Source: Empedobacter brevis NBRC 14943 = ATCC 43319 (GTDB lineage: Bacteria; Bacteroidota; Bacteroidia; Flavobacteriales; Weeksellaceae). From it: a DNA stretch of 64,000 nucleotides. Below, in pieces: positions 1 to 8,151 of the stretch (the first letter of the stretch is position 1; the number at the start of each line of letters is the position of its first letter). The position numbers were made by a program, and so were the translations under genes. The notes beneath the pieces were generated by a model that was not told where the DNA came from, searched no databases, and saw only the letters and a program-made list of their open reading frames with translations. The stretch spans positions 124,001 to 188,000 of the forward strand of contig NZ_KB908292.1 of the NCBI RefSeq assembly GCF_000382425.1, written 5' to 3'.

Positions 1-134
1 GGATATTGATCATATAACTTGTCTCCGATATCTTCATTGACATCATCATAAAAGACAAGATTTTCTAACTCATTATTTTGATGGCAAATTTCTAATACCT
101 CTTTTGCAAAACCTTTTGCTCCTACTATTAACAT
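1..134 (-). CDS. PglD/NeuD-like sugar acyltransferase, N-terminal fragment (runs off left edge)
   Basis: Only the first 44 or so codons are in the window; the frame is open to base 1. The protein begins MLIVGAKGFAKEVLEI, a Rossmann-type start with G-A-K-G-F-A-K-E, followed by a short Asp-Asp segment (FYDDV). This is the usual N-terminal nucleotide-sugar binding domain of the PglD/NeuD O- or N-acyltransferase family, which is normally followed by a left-handed beta-helix that lies outside the window. Its start lies one base after the stop of the DegT aminotransferase. That pairing fits transamination of a keto sugar followed by acylation. The assignment rests on the N-terminus alone. Confidence 0.6.
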   Translation of the reverse strand, partial: MLIVGAKGFAKEVLEICHQNNELENLVFYDDVNEDIGDKLYDQY

Positions 135-135
135 T

Positions 136-1218
136 CTAATTATTTTGAATTCTTAAGATTAATCTGGAAATATAATCAACCTCTTCTAAAGTAAGATCAT
201 AATAAAGAGGCAGACATAAAACACGTTTTGCGATATCATCTGATACAGGCATGGTTTGTTTTTCCAAATATGGTAATACAGAAGATAAACTTGGATAAAA
301 ATATCTACGGGTAAAAATTTCGTTCAAATCCAATTCTGCTTTTATTTTGAGAAGTAGTTCTTCCGACTCTAAAACAATAGGATAATAAGCAAAGTTATTA
401 TGTGATTTTTCATGCCATTTAGGTCTTACTGCTTTTAAATTTTTAAGTCTTGTATCATAAGATTCACTCAATTGCTTTCGTTTAATGTGGATATCATTCA
501 CATACTTTAAATTCACTAATCCCATCGCTGCATGAAATTCGGAATTTTTACCATTAATCCCTAAGTCAGAAAAAGTATCAAATCCTGAAATTCCAAAATT
601 TCTAATTTTAGCAAGTTTTGCCAGAAGTTTTTTATCCTTAGTTACAATAAAGCCTCCTTCAATACTGTGGTATAATTTTGTTGCATGTAAAGAACAAATT
701 GAGAGATCTCCATACTCAAAAATAGATTTCTCTTTTATTTCTACACCAAATGCATGTGCTCCATCATAGATAATCTTTAGATTATATTTATTTGCAATTG
801 CTTCTATCGCGATAACGTCACATGGATTTCCGTATACATGAGTTGCCAGAATAGCTTGAGTATTTTCTGTTATTGCTTCTTCTATTTTTTTGGGATCTAT
901 GCATAAAGTTTCTTCATCTATATCTACAAAAACCGGTTTACAGTTTTCCCAAACTATTGTTGACGTTGTGGCTACAAAAGAAAAAGGAGTCGTTATCACT
1001 TCCCCTGTAATTTCTAATGCTTTTAAGGACATCTGTAATGCTACAGTCCCGTTCGTTACAAATAGTAAATGATTTACTTTTAGATGATTTTTTAATTCCA
1101 TCTCTAGTTGGCTTGCTAATGGCCCCATATTAGTTAACCATTGTCTTGTCCAAATACCTTCTAATAATTGTTGATATTCTTCTTGAGGTGGTAAAAAAGG
1201 TTTGGTTACTGGTATCAT
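136..1218 (-). CDS. DegT/DnrJ/EryC1/StrS-family sugar aminotransferase
   Basis: This is a PLP-dependent transaminase of 360 residues, the normal length for the family. It converts a nucleotide-linked keto sugar to an amino sugar with glutamate as the usual donor. Visible signatures are the TNGTVALQ phosphate-binding region (55-62), Asp152 in YDGAHAFG, which contacts the PLP ring, and Lys181 in SLHATK, the Schiff-base lysine. It resembles the VioA/FdtB/QdtB type acting on dTDP-4-keto-6-deoxyhexoses, so the dTDP-sugar made by RfbB in this locus is a plausible substrate (inference). It lies between a hexapeptide acyltransferase (4-base gap upstream) and the PglD-like gene, in one tight transcription unit. 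Confidence 0.85.
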   Translation of the reverse strand: MIPVTKPFLPPQEEYQQLLEGIWTRQWLTNMGPLASQLEMELKNHLKVNHLLFVTNGTVALQMSLKALEITGEVITTPFSFVATTSTIVWENCKPVFVDIDEETLCIDPKKIEEAITENTQAILATHVYGNPCDVIAIEAIANKYNLKIIYDGAHAFGVEIKEKSIFEYGDLSICSLHATKLYHSIEGGFIVTKDKKLLAKLAKIRNFGISGFDTFSDLGINGKNSEFHAAMGLVNLKYVNDIHIKRKQLSESYDTRLKNLKAVRPKWHEKSHNNFAYYPIVLESEELLLKIKAELDLNEIFTRRYFYPSLSSVLPYLEKQTMPVSDDIAKRVLCLPLYYDLTLEEVDYISRLILRIQNN

Positions 1219-1222
1219 GAAA

Positions 1223-1780
1223 TTATATTTTTTTTATTAAATGTTCTTGTTTATTCACAATAATAGAATTTGCAGGGACGTCTTTATGAATTATACAACC
1301 CGCTCCTATTATAACATTATCGCCAATAGTAACATCTTTTAAGATGATAACATTTGCTCCTGTCCAAACATTATTCCCCATTTTAATAAAACCTACATTA
1401 AAGTCTGTTTTTGAAACATTAAACGGATTCGTTTCATATTGATGATTATGATCAAATAATTTCATACCTTCTCCTAAGATACAATTTTCTCCAATTGAAA
1501 TATCTCCTAAACAAGAAATAGTTGCTCTTGTAATATAGGTATTTTCACCTACTGAAAATTTTGCTTTATCTTTTATGGTTAAATAATTTGATTCGTTTAT
1601 TGTTACATTATCTCCAATTTTTATTTTTGCGCTTGGTGAAATATCATAGTAATTATTATTTCCTAATTTAAAAGTAGATGCTATTGTAGAATTCGGGTTT
1701 TTTCGGAACAAAGAATAAGCTTGATTTTTTTTAGCTTTTTCAATTAATCGATCAAAGATTAGTAAAATTTTATACATCAT
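1223..1780 (-). CDS. hexapeptide-repeat acyltransferase (LbH, WbbJ-like)
   Basis: The protein has 185 residues. From about residue 45 it shows repeated [LIV]-G-x-x hexapeptides (IGDNVT, IGENC, MGNNVWTGANV, IGDNVIIGAG), the sign of a left-handed parallel beta-helix. Acetyl- or acyl-CoA-dependent O-acetyltransferases of the NodL/WbbJ/maltose acetyltransferase type have this fold. His111 or His113 in FDHNH is the likely catalytic histidine. It probably acylates a sugar residue of the surface polysaccharide. It is the first gene of a three-gene unit that runs leftward, and a TAnnTTTG -7 element lies about 20 bases upstream (minus strand, 1800-1807). Donor and acceptor cannot be read from the sequence. 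Confidence 0.8.
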   Translation of the reverse strand: MMYKILLIFDRLIEKAKKNQAYSLFRKNPNSTIASTFKLGNNNYYDISPSAKIKIGDNVTINESNYLTIKDKAKFSVGENTYITRATISCLGDISIGENCILGEGMKLFDHNHQYETNPFNVSKTDFNVGFIKMGNNVWTGANVIILKDVTIGDNVIIGAGCIIHKDVPANSIIVNKQEHLIKKI

Positions 1781-1799
1781 ATAATTTAGGTCTATTACA

Positions 1800-1807
1800 C
1801 AAAAGTA
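1800..1807 (-). promoter_or_regulatory. putative Bacteroidota -7 element for the acyltransferase-aminotransferase unit
   Basis: The minus strand reads TACTTTTG, an exact TAnnTTTG match, 19 bases before the ATG at 1780. No clear TTTG is seen 17-23 bases further upstream, so only the -7 half is supported. It faces the plus-strand promoter at 1850-1857. Confidence 0.45.
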
Positions 1808-1849
1808 CTAAGATAAAATAATATACATTTTAATATTGCTTAAAATAGT

Positions 1850-1857
1850 TAAATTTG
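1850..1857 (+). promoter_or_regulatory. putative -7 element for the plus-strand GT2 gene
   Basis: TAAATTTG is an exact TAnnTTTG match, 19 bases before the ATG at 1877. The -33 half is weak (T-rich, no TTTG). Its presence supports separate expression of the plus-strand glycosyltransferase. Confidence 0.5.
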
Positions 1858-1876
1858 CAGGACCAAACCAATTAAT

Positions 1877-2878
1877 ATGAACACGCCTTTAGTGAGTATC
1901 AATATTCCTGTTTACAAATGTGAAAACTACATTTACAGATGTTTAGATTCTGTAAAAAATCAAACATATAAAAATATCGAAATTATACTGGTTAATGATT
2001 GTACTCCGGACAATAGTATCGTCATTATTAATGACTACATTTCGCAAAATCCTGAATTGAATATTAAGTTGTATCACCTGGAAACAAATCAAGGGTTATC
2101 TGTTGTAAGAAATAAAGGAATAGAAGAATCTTCCGGAAAGTATATTTATATGTTGGATAGTGATGATTATATTACTGCTGATTGTATTGAAAAACTACTC
2201 TTAAACGCTGAACAATATCAATGTCAAATTACAGTTGGAGAATCGGTTTGTGAATTTGAAGATTCTGGTGAACGTAAACAAATGTTCAAAATAAATAGTA
2301 TAACTGATATTATTAAAGGGAATCATGAAATATTTCGTTCATTTGTGAATGGTAATTATCCTGTTATAGGACCTAATAAATTATACCTAAAAAGCTTTAT
2401 TCTTAACCATAATTTACACTTTGTAAAAGGTTTGTATTCACAAGATGAACTTTGGGCATTTCATTGTGCTGAAAAATTAGAATCAATCAGTTTCATCAAA
2501 GATATAACCTATGTCTATTTTATGAATTCAGGTTCTACGATTTTTAACAAAAAGAGAATAAATTTTGAAAATCATCAAACCATTGTTGAATGGTTTACGA
2601 AATCATATAATAAAACAACTGATCAAGTTCGAAAACAATTGATTCGTAAAAAACTTATTAATTTTAAAAAACTAACGTTACAAATGCAATACAAATCGAT
2701 GAGAAACGATGTAGAATATTGGAAACAGAATTACAATCGATTAAAAAAAGCACCTTCGCTTACTTTTTTAGACTATTTCAGTTCAGATTTTACAAAACAG
2801 GAAAAAAAGGAAAATCTATTACTCAATCTCCCTGTGCATTTTGGGTTCAAAATTTTTAAAAAACGTTATGAGGGATAA
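1877..2878 (+). CDS. glycosyltransferase family 2
   Basis: A GT2-fold enzyme of 333 residues that transfers a sugar from a nucleotide donor, inverting at the anomeric carbon. The N-terminal GT-A core is plain: VSINIPVYKCE near residue 6, ILVNDCTPDN at 37-46, LSVVRNKGI at 74-82 and the metal-binding D94-S-D96-D. The remaining 230 residues are family-specific and define the acceptor. It is the only gene on the plus strand in the first 15 kb, and it has its own -7 element. Its last 13 bases overlap the 3' end of the opposing SDR gene. Linkage and donor are unknown. Confidence 0.85.
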   Translation: MNTPLVSINIPVYKCENYIYRCLDSVKNQTYKNIEIILVNDCTPDNSIVIINDYISQNPELNIKLYHLETNQGLSVVRNKGIEESSGKYIYMLDSDDYITADCIEKLLLNAEQYQCQITVGESVCEFEDSGERKQMFKINSITDIIKGNHEIFRSFVNGNYPVIGPNKLYLKSFILNHNLHFVKGLYSQDELWAFHCAEKLESISFIKDITYVYFMNSGSTIFNKKRINFENHQTIVEWFTKSYNKTTDQVRKQLIRKKLINFKKLTLQMQYKSMRNDVEYWKQNYNRLKKAPSLTFLDYFSSDFTKQEKKENLLLNLPVHFGFKIFKKRYEG

Positions 2879-3540
2879 TACTTTATAATCAAATTATTTA
2901 AATAATCTTTTTTATTTCCCAAAACAAAATTATAATCAAGTTCATGGATATCAATTGAATAACTCTCTCCTTTATTTTCAATTATTTTGTGTGTATTTTT
3001 ATTAAATATATTTTCAAAGGCTTCTATAATTTCAGGAATATAAAAATTCTCTGTATAGGCTACATTTACAATTTTATTCCAATTGTTGGAATTGATATAT
3101 TTTAAGGTAATATTTTTTATATCTTCCACATCAATCAAGTTTCGTGTGGCATTCTTGTGTATTATTAAATCCTGATTATTTAATATCTGCCTAGATAAAT
3201 AATTCATCAATAAATTAGGATTTCCTCCATTCCCAACCGCATTACTTACCCTTAAAATAAGATAATGTTTGACATTTTGTTTTATAATTTCTTCGATATG
3301 TAATTTGTGCAAAACATAAGGTGAATTGTATTTTGAAGAATCGTAGATGGAACATGTACTAAAATAAATGAATAGTTTATCTGGATATAAATTGATTGTT
3401 TCTTCTATTAATTTTTGTTCACGTAAAAATTCTTCTTTTCTTGTTTCCGAAGAGTTCGATACACCTGAAGCAAAAAAAACAACCTTATCTAAATCCACTT
3501 CTGTAAACAAATTTGCTAATAAACCTTTACCTATGATCAT
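2866..3540 (-). CDS. short NAD-dependent epimerase/dehydratase-like protein (SDR)
   Basis: The 224 residues look like the extended SDR family that modifies nucleotide sugars, but the protein is shorter than the usual 300 or more. The dinucleotide-binding glycines are reduced to IIGKGLLA at the very N-terminus. STCSIYDSS at 61-69 and Y75-V-L-H-K79 supply the Ser-Tyr-Lys catalytic set, and LRVSNAVGNGG (96-106) is the typical strand after it. It overlaps the upstream 283-residue protein gene by 14 bases, implying translational coupling, and overlaps the convergent GT2 gene by 13 bases. The substrate is unknown; reduction or epimerisation of a sugar in this polysaccharide is the likely role. Confidence 0.7.
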   Translation of the reverse strand: MIIGKGLLANLFTEVDLDKVVFFASGVSNSSETRKEEFLREQKLIEETINLYPDKLFIYFSTCSIYDSSKYNSPYVLHKLHIEEIIKQNVKHYLILRVSNAVGNGGNPNLLMNYLSRQILNNQDLIIHKNATRNLIDVEDIKNITLKYINSNNWNKIVNVAYTENFYIPEIIEAFENIFNKNTHKIIENKGESYSIDIHELDYNFVLGNKKDYLNNLIIKYYPS

Positions 3541-4378
3541 TGTAAAATTCTTTAATACTTTTATGTCCTACATGTAAAATAACTTCATCTCCTATCCCTT
3601 CATCTGAATCGCAAACACACCATTGTTTTGGTAAAATATATGGATAAAAACCAGTCTTCCATGCTGACTTCCACATTACCAAAGATGCCCTAGATGGATC
3701 TGTTTCCATAGTCTCAGCACAAGTTTTAAAAAAAAAGTTCCCTCTTTCATTGTTTTGCCATAATGTCATAGGGCTTTGATTATAAGAATGTCCTAATCCT
3801 TTCGATTTGTCACTTATTACTTGAGTATCTTGTGATAGAATCATATCCTGACGAAGCAATTGCCGATTATTATAAGGCACACAAAAACCAAACTTACGTG
3901 TTAAATATATTAAAGCTATAATATCTGATGAAACCACCTGCATATCACTATCTAATACACATTTAAAGTCTGCATTAGAATTTACCAAAGCCAGAAATTT
4001 ATAATAATCCGCCGTGCGATAACCATATCGAGGATGTTTTGGGTCGACAACAGGTGATTCAACTTTTATTAACTCAACCCCTTCAATATCCAGATCAAAA
4101 TCACTATAAACTGTATATTTTGCATTAGGAAAATATACACGTAAGGTTTCAAGGGATGGATTTAACCTACTTTCAGTTTCGAAGTTAGTTCCTCCTCCAT
4201 TTGTTCTATTTTCTCCAAACTCAGCAAACAGAAACTCGATAGAGATAGTGTTAAGCCATTCCTTTTCCTCCACAGAAAATTCTTCATTTCTGAATTTGAA
4301 CTCTGGTTTAGATTTTATAAACGAAGCATTTGCTTTGCCTAATAATACTGCTATGGCGTCTTTGATATTCTTTATCAC
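3527..4378 (-). CDS. unrecognised GT-A-like protein of the polysaccharide locus
   Basis: I do not recognise the family. The 283-residue protein has no signal peptide or membrane segment. From about residue 76 it reads like a nucleotide-diphospho-sugar transferase: LRVYFPNAKYTVYSD (a strand with a DFD-type turn), YRTADYYKFLAL and then the likely metal-binding VLD143-S-D145. Late aromatic stretches (MTLWQNNERGNFFF, WKSAWKTGFYPYILPKQW) could form an acceptor site. It sits between a GT32 gene (4-base ATGA overlap upstream) and the SDR gene (14-base overlap downstream), which argues for a glycosyltransferase in the same assembly line. Family and linkage are inference. Confidence 0.5.
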   Translation of the reverse strand: MIKNIKDAIAVLLGKANASFIKSKPEFKFRNEEFSVEEKEWLNTISIEFLFAEFGENRTNGGGTNFETESRLNPSLETLRVYFPNAKYTVYSDFDLDIEGVELIKVESPVVDPKHPRYGYRTADYYKFLALVNSNADFKCVLDSDMQVVSSDIIALIYLTRKFGFCVPYNNRQLLRQDMILSQDTQVISDKSKGLGHSYNQSPMTLWQNNERGNFFFKTCAETMETDPSRASLVMWKSAWKTGFYPYILPKQWCVCDSDEGIGDEVILHVGHKSIKEFYNDHR

Positions 4379-5166
4379 CGCTTTTTGAAAATTTTACGAA
4401 GTAAATAATTGAAAATATATCGCATAGGAATCTGCTCTAAAACTTTATCAATTTCTATCACTTTATGATTATAAACAACATTTTTAATCCGTTCTTTTGA
4501 ATGCTTTTCATTAATAATCTTGTTCAGATCGCCATACATATTTACCATTTCTTTGTAAATATTTCTCTCTTCTGTCCAGCTATCATGCCAAGAACCTGAA
4601 AAATGATGTGTTACATAATTAATAGGTAAATCCAATGAGAAATAAGATGAAGGATATAAAACAATTCCTTCTTTTAATTCTTGATATTCATCCTTATCAG
4701 CATCTGCTCCAAAATCAGTGACTAACATTTTTGAAAAAATTGACGTATTCGGCTCTTCTTTATATTCAGAAACTAAATAGTAATTCATAATTTTTTCTGC
4801 TAAAACATGTCCTTTTTCAACGCCCCAAAAAGCCGAATATGGAATTCCTTTGATCTCAAATCCACAAACAGCTTTATGGTGAAGAAAATCATTTAGCGTA
4901 TTTTTCACTTCCATATCTGTGTCCAAATAGAAACCTCCATTTTCGTATAAAGCTTTTGCTCGAGCAAAATCTGAAACAAATGCCCATTTTTTATTTTGAT
5001 AAGCAGTTTTTACAAATTCATTTTGCATAACATCAAAATTATCTTCATTCCATTCAATAATTTCGTAGTCCGGTAAATATTTCTGCCAAGATTCAATACA
5101 GTTTTCGACAATTTTAGGTTTAGGATTATGACCAAACCAACAATAATGAATAATTTTTGGTATCAT
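4375..5166 (-). CDS. glycosyltransferase family 32 (OCH1/capsular type)
   Basis: This 263-residue protein belongs to the DXD sugar-binding glycosyltransferase family (GT32-like, related to OCH1 and bacterial capsular transferases). It opens with the typical IPKIIHYCWFG, followed by CIESWQKYLPDYEIIEWNE, WAFVSDFARAKALYENGG (61-78) and FYLDTDMEV (79-87), in which D82-T-D84 binds the metal and sugar nucleotide. WGVEKGH and HHFSGSW complete the family pattern. It uses a nucleotide sugar and retains the anomeric configuration (family knowledge). It overlaps the next gene by four bases and follows a CgeB-like gene after 7 bases. Confidence 0.85.
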   Translation of the reverse strand: MIPKIIHYCWFGHNPKPKIVENCIESWQKYLPDYEIIEWNEDNFDVMQNEFVKTAYQNKKWAFVSDFARAKALYENGGFYLDTDMEVKNTLNDFLHHKAVCGFEIKGIPYSAFWGVEKGHVLAEKIMNYYLVSEYKEEPNTSIFSKMLVTDFGADADKDEYQELKEGIVLYPSSYFSLDLPINYVTHHFSGSWHDSWTEERNIYKEMVNMYGDLNKIINEKHSKERIKNVVYNHKVIEIDKVLEQIPMRYIFNYLLRKIFKKR

Positions 5167-5173
5167 ACTTTAA

Positions 5174-6160
5174 TTATTGAATATCAAAGATATTTTTTAT
5201 CCAGTTATCAAATCTATACTTCAAAACAATACTTCCTTCAATTTCATGATATGGAACATTTAAAAACTCTTGTAGTCCCTCGATATTTTGAAAATCTGTT
5301 ATGTAAATATTATTTGGATGATAAAAATCGTACTCTCTCACCATTTGATTATTTGTAATAATTTTGCTTTTATAATTCATTGCTTCAAAAAAACGAAGCG
5401 AAAGCCCATTGTGTTCTTCCCTTTTTAGATCAATTAATACTCTTGATTGATTACTTAAATCTAAACATTCTTCATAAGTAAAAGATGTATCTAATAACAA
5501 TAATTTCTTCGACTCTTTTGGGTGAAACTCATCCTGTTTTAAATAAAAATTTATTCTAAATTTTGAATTAATCTTTTTCAATTTATTATACAGGTTCTCT
5601 AAGATAATAAATCTATCTTCGGTGTTTACACCGACATAAGAAAAATCAATTGTTTTTTTGATTTGACTTTCATCAAAAAAGCAATTGGTTATCGCTTTTA
5701 GATTATAATTAGGATAATCTAAAACATCTTGTTTATCAAAAACATAAATTTGATCAAAAAGCTTATCATATTCTAAAATTTTTTTAGAAACAGATAGACC
5801 ATCTAACTGGTAGTCTATCATTTTAGCTGAAATTGTCCGTGCATATTCTAGCACATTTTGAGGAATTAAATCCCCACGTATTACAAAACAAAAATCAAAT
5901 TTTAAGTTTTTCTTTTTTAATTGCTCCAGCTTCTTTTCTGTTAGTAAAGAAAAGTTCTTATCATTAATCTTATGAATTTGTTGTGTATCTTTTTTTACAA
6001 CTCTGTGATAAATATTCTCTAACTGTTGAAGTTTCGTAAGTTTATAATAGGGAATTTCTTCATCATAGAATTCATACACATCATAACCATTCAATTTGAA
6101 ATGTTTGATAAATTGAGCGGCTAAATTTTTGTTTTTGTATATGAATAAAATTGATAACAT
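5174..6160 (-). CDS. CgeB-like glycosyltransferase-fold protein
   Basis: The 328 residues are soluble, with a two-domain layout like GT-B glycosyltransferases. The N-terminal half starts MLSILFIYKNKNLAAQF and contains FCFVIRGDLI; the C-terminal half has FSYVGVNTEDRFIILENL and then LIDLKREEHNGLSLRFFEAM with KIITNN, the pattern used by CgeB/GT4-like enzymes to hold the donor (the Glu of FFEAM equals the second Glu of the EX7E region). I place it with CgeB-like proteins on these motifs only. It lies in the glycosyltransferase run, 82 bases after the preceding gene. Donor and linkage are unknown. Confidence 0.6.
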   Translation of the reverse strand: MLSILFIYKNKNLAAQFIKHFKLNGYDVYEFYDEEIPYYKLTKLQQLENIYHRVVKKDTQQIHKINDKNFSLLTEKKLEQLKKKNLKFDFCFVIRGDLIPQNVLEYARTISAKMIDYQLDGLSVSKKILEYDKLFDQIYVFDKQDVLDYPNYNLKAITNCFFDESQIKKTIDFSYVGVNTEDRFIILENLYNKLKKINSKFRINFYLKQDEFHPKESKKLLLLDTSFTYEECLDLSNQSRVLIDLKREEHNGLSLRFFEAMNYKSKIITNNQMVREYDFYHPNNIYITDFQNIEGLQEFLNVPYHEIEGSIVLKYRFDNWIKNIFDIQ

Positions 6161-6242
6161 TAGTTGAATTAGATGTTTTTAAATTATTTTAATCACTTGT
6201 TTATCCTCATTTAATATAATGAATCCATATTTTATTATTGAT

Positions 6243-7040
6243 TCAATCATATTTAATTTTACCTGTATTTTGATTATCCTTATCAAAATTCCATGAACTT
6301 GAAGATTTTGCTGTTCTTTGATAGTAAATTTCTTCTTCTGTCATTTTTTTTGGATTCTTGTACCATCCTCCATGTGTTGCAGTATAATTACTCCCGATTC
6401 TTAAAGCAGGTAAAAATGGAAGATTATAAAAATTATAAGGATAGCGTGGTTTATATAAAGCAAAAGTTGTATCTAGCACATTGAGAAAAACGTTTTCTTC
6501 AACTTCGTTTTCCCAAAATTTATTTTCCCAATTAACTACTTGTTGTTTTAGCGGGAAAAAATCTGGTATGTCATCTATTTTTAAAGCAAAACCTACTTTT
6601 GTTACAGAATTAAAATATTTTTCAAGTTTTTCAATTAAAACATCCATAAAATTAATTGGAAGATTTTCATTAGGAAGAATGTCTGGATCAGTAATTACAT
6701 AATATCCTTTTGTAAACTCTTTTATATCGTGAGCAGCTAAATAAAGAATACTGTGTCCGTAATTTTTATCCATTTTCTTTATTCTAACTTTTGTCTTAAT
6801 ATCATTGTAATATTCTAGTAAAGGCAAATAGGTTGATTTATTATCAATAATTACGATATTTTCAAACCCTCTTTTCAAAAGAAAATCTACAAGCTTTTGT
6901 AAATAAAATAATTGATTAAAATTGATAATAATTATCGGTATTGATAATGGATTTTTTCTCTGTTTTTTAATCAAAGGATTTGTTTTTACTAAATACTTAT
7001 AGTATAAGAAATGTAAATTATTTTTGATTCTTTTAAACAT
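6243..7040 (-). CDS. GT2-like glycosyltransferase
   Basis: A 265-residue protein whose core looks like GT2: IPIIIINFNQLFYLQKLVDF near 34-53, NIVIIDNKST at 61-70, NYGH at 93-96 and YYVITD118-P-D120, where DPD replaces the more common DSD. The C-terminal part carries ATHGGWYKNP, which may bind the acceptor. It overlaps the upstream GT2 gene by 8 bases, so the two are probably translated together. The start ATG gives a short basic leader and no signal peptide, as expected for a cytoplasmic or membrane-associated transferase. Confidence 0.7.
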   Translation of the reverse strand: MFKRIKNNLHFLYYKYLVKTNPLIKKQRKNPLSIPIIIINFNQLFYLQKLVDFLLKRGFENIVIIDNKSTYLPLLEYYNDIKTKVRIKKMDKNYGHSILYLAAHDIKEFTKGYYVITDPDILPNENLPINFMDVLIEKLEKYFNSVTKVGFALKIDDIPDFFPLKQQVVNWENKFWENEVEENVFLNVLDTTFALYKPRYPYNFYNLPFLPALRIGSNYTATHGGWYKNPKKMTEEEIYYQRTAKSSSSWNFDKDNQNTGKIKYD

Positions 7041-7968
7041 ACTTAATTTTAGATTTTAATTTGTCTGTACAGATAAAAAAGTAAATTGAAAAGAAACTAA
7101 TTAATGTATTAAAATTAATTCCTGAAAAAAAAATCACTTTATTCAACGATATAAAATCTTTGTTTTTGATTAAATCCTCTGTGTTCTTTTTTATATATTT
7201 TAATAAATATTCTTTTTCTTGTATTAAATTTCTTCTTTTTCCTATGTAGGTGTACACAAACTTTCTTGCTATTATATAATTTATCATTCTTTCTTTAGCT
7301 TTTGTTTTATTGTAACTAATACTATCAGAATGTTTCCTATTCTTTACTAATACTTTATTTATAATAGCATACTGATTAATGGACGATAAGATTTTTGATA
7401 AAAATTCCCATTCTTGCGCAGCTCTTAGTTTTTCATTAAATCTAAAATTGTGGCGTAATAAAATTTTTTTATTAAATATTACTGAATTTGTCAACCACGC
7501 ATTCTTTTGAACTAAATAATCATAAAAATTATCTTCAGAATAGATTGATTGACTTCTCAATCCAATTATATTTTCAGCTGATTTTTCAAAAATCGCTAAT
7601 TGACAAACTGTAAAATCTAAACCAGATGTCAACAAACTCTCAATTTGTCTCTCTAATTTATCATTCATCATCACATCATCACTATCAAACCAATTAATGT
7701 ATTCTCCTTTTGAAATATCAAATCCGTAATTCCGCGCACCATTTCCTCCCGGTTTATATTTTTTTGGCCGTTGATGATAAGAAATTCTATTATCTCTTTG
7801 TGTATAAAATGATAACACTTCTTCTGTATTATCTGTACTACCGTCATCTACTACTATGCACTCCCAATTTTGGTACGTTTGGGCAATTATAGAATCTAAA
7901 GTTTCGCCTATTAAATCTGAACGATTATAAGTTGGAATGATAATAGATACTAATGGTTGGTTGGTCAT
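7033..7968 (-). CDS. glycosyltransferase family 2
   Basis: This classical GT2 enzyme of 311 residues starts with PLVSIIIPTYNRSDLIGETL, has VVDDGSTDNT at 39-48, GGNGARNYGFD at 74-84 and the metal-binding FD95-S-D97-D. The C-terminal end is hydrophobic and basic (about 270-305: LISFFSIYFFICTDKLKSK), which may dock the enzyme at the inner membrane. It overlaps the next gene by 8 bases. The 183 bases upstream separate it from the GT4 gene and hold no strong promoter, so the run may still be one transcript. Confidence 0.85.
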   Translation of the reverse strand: MTNQPLVSIIIPTYNRSDLIGETLDSIIAQTYQNWECIVVDDGSTDNTEEVLSFYTQRDNRISYHQRPKKYKPGGNGARNYGFDISKGEYINWFDSDDVMMNDKLERQIESLLTSGLDFTVCQLAIFEKSAENIIGLRSQSIYSEDNFYDYLVQKNAWLTNSVIFNKKILLRHNFRFNEKLRAAQEWEFLSKILSSINQYAIINKVLVKNRKHSDSISYNKTKAKERMINYIIARKFVYTYIGKRRNLIQEKEYLLKYIKKNTEDLIKNKDFISLNKVIFFSGINFNTLISFFSIYFFICTDKLKSKIKYV

Positions 7969-8151
7969 AAGTATAAGGTTTGTTTTTATAAATTTGTCTG
8001 CAGTATAAAATAGTGTTTAGGTATGACGAAGATACAAAATTGAAAAGATTTCTTGCCATTTTTATTGTATACTTCCCTACTTTTAAGAAACTATAACAAC
8101 ATCTATATCGTAAAATTATGATTTAAATTGGGAAAGCTCAACGATTTTTTT
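7969..8151. other. 183-base gap inside the glycosyltransferase run
   Basis: No ORF of note and no convincing hairpin. The minus strand has a TATCTTCG octamer (7 of 8 matches to TAnnTTTG) near 8028-8035, and a T-rich run lies beside the GT4 stop. It is the largest gap in the long transferase unit and may hold a secondary promoter; I cannot support more. Confidence 0.3.
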
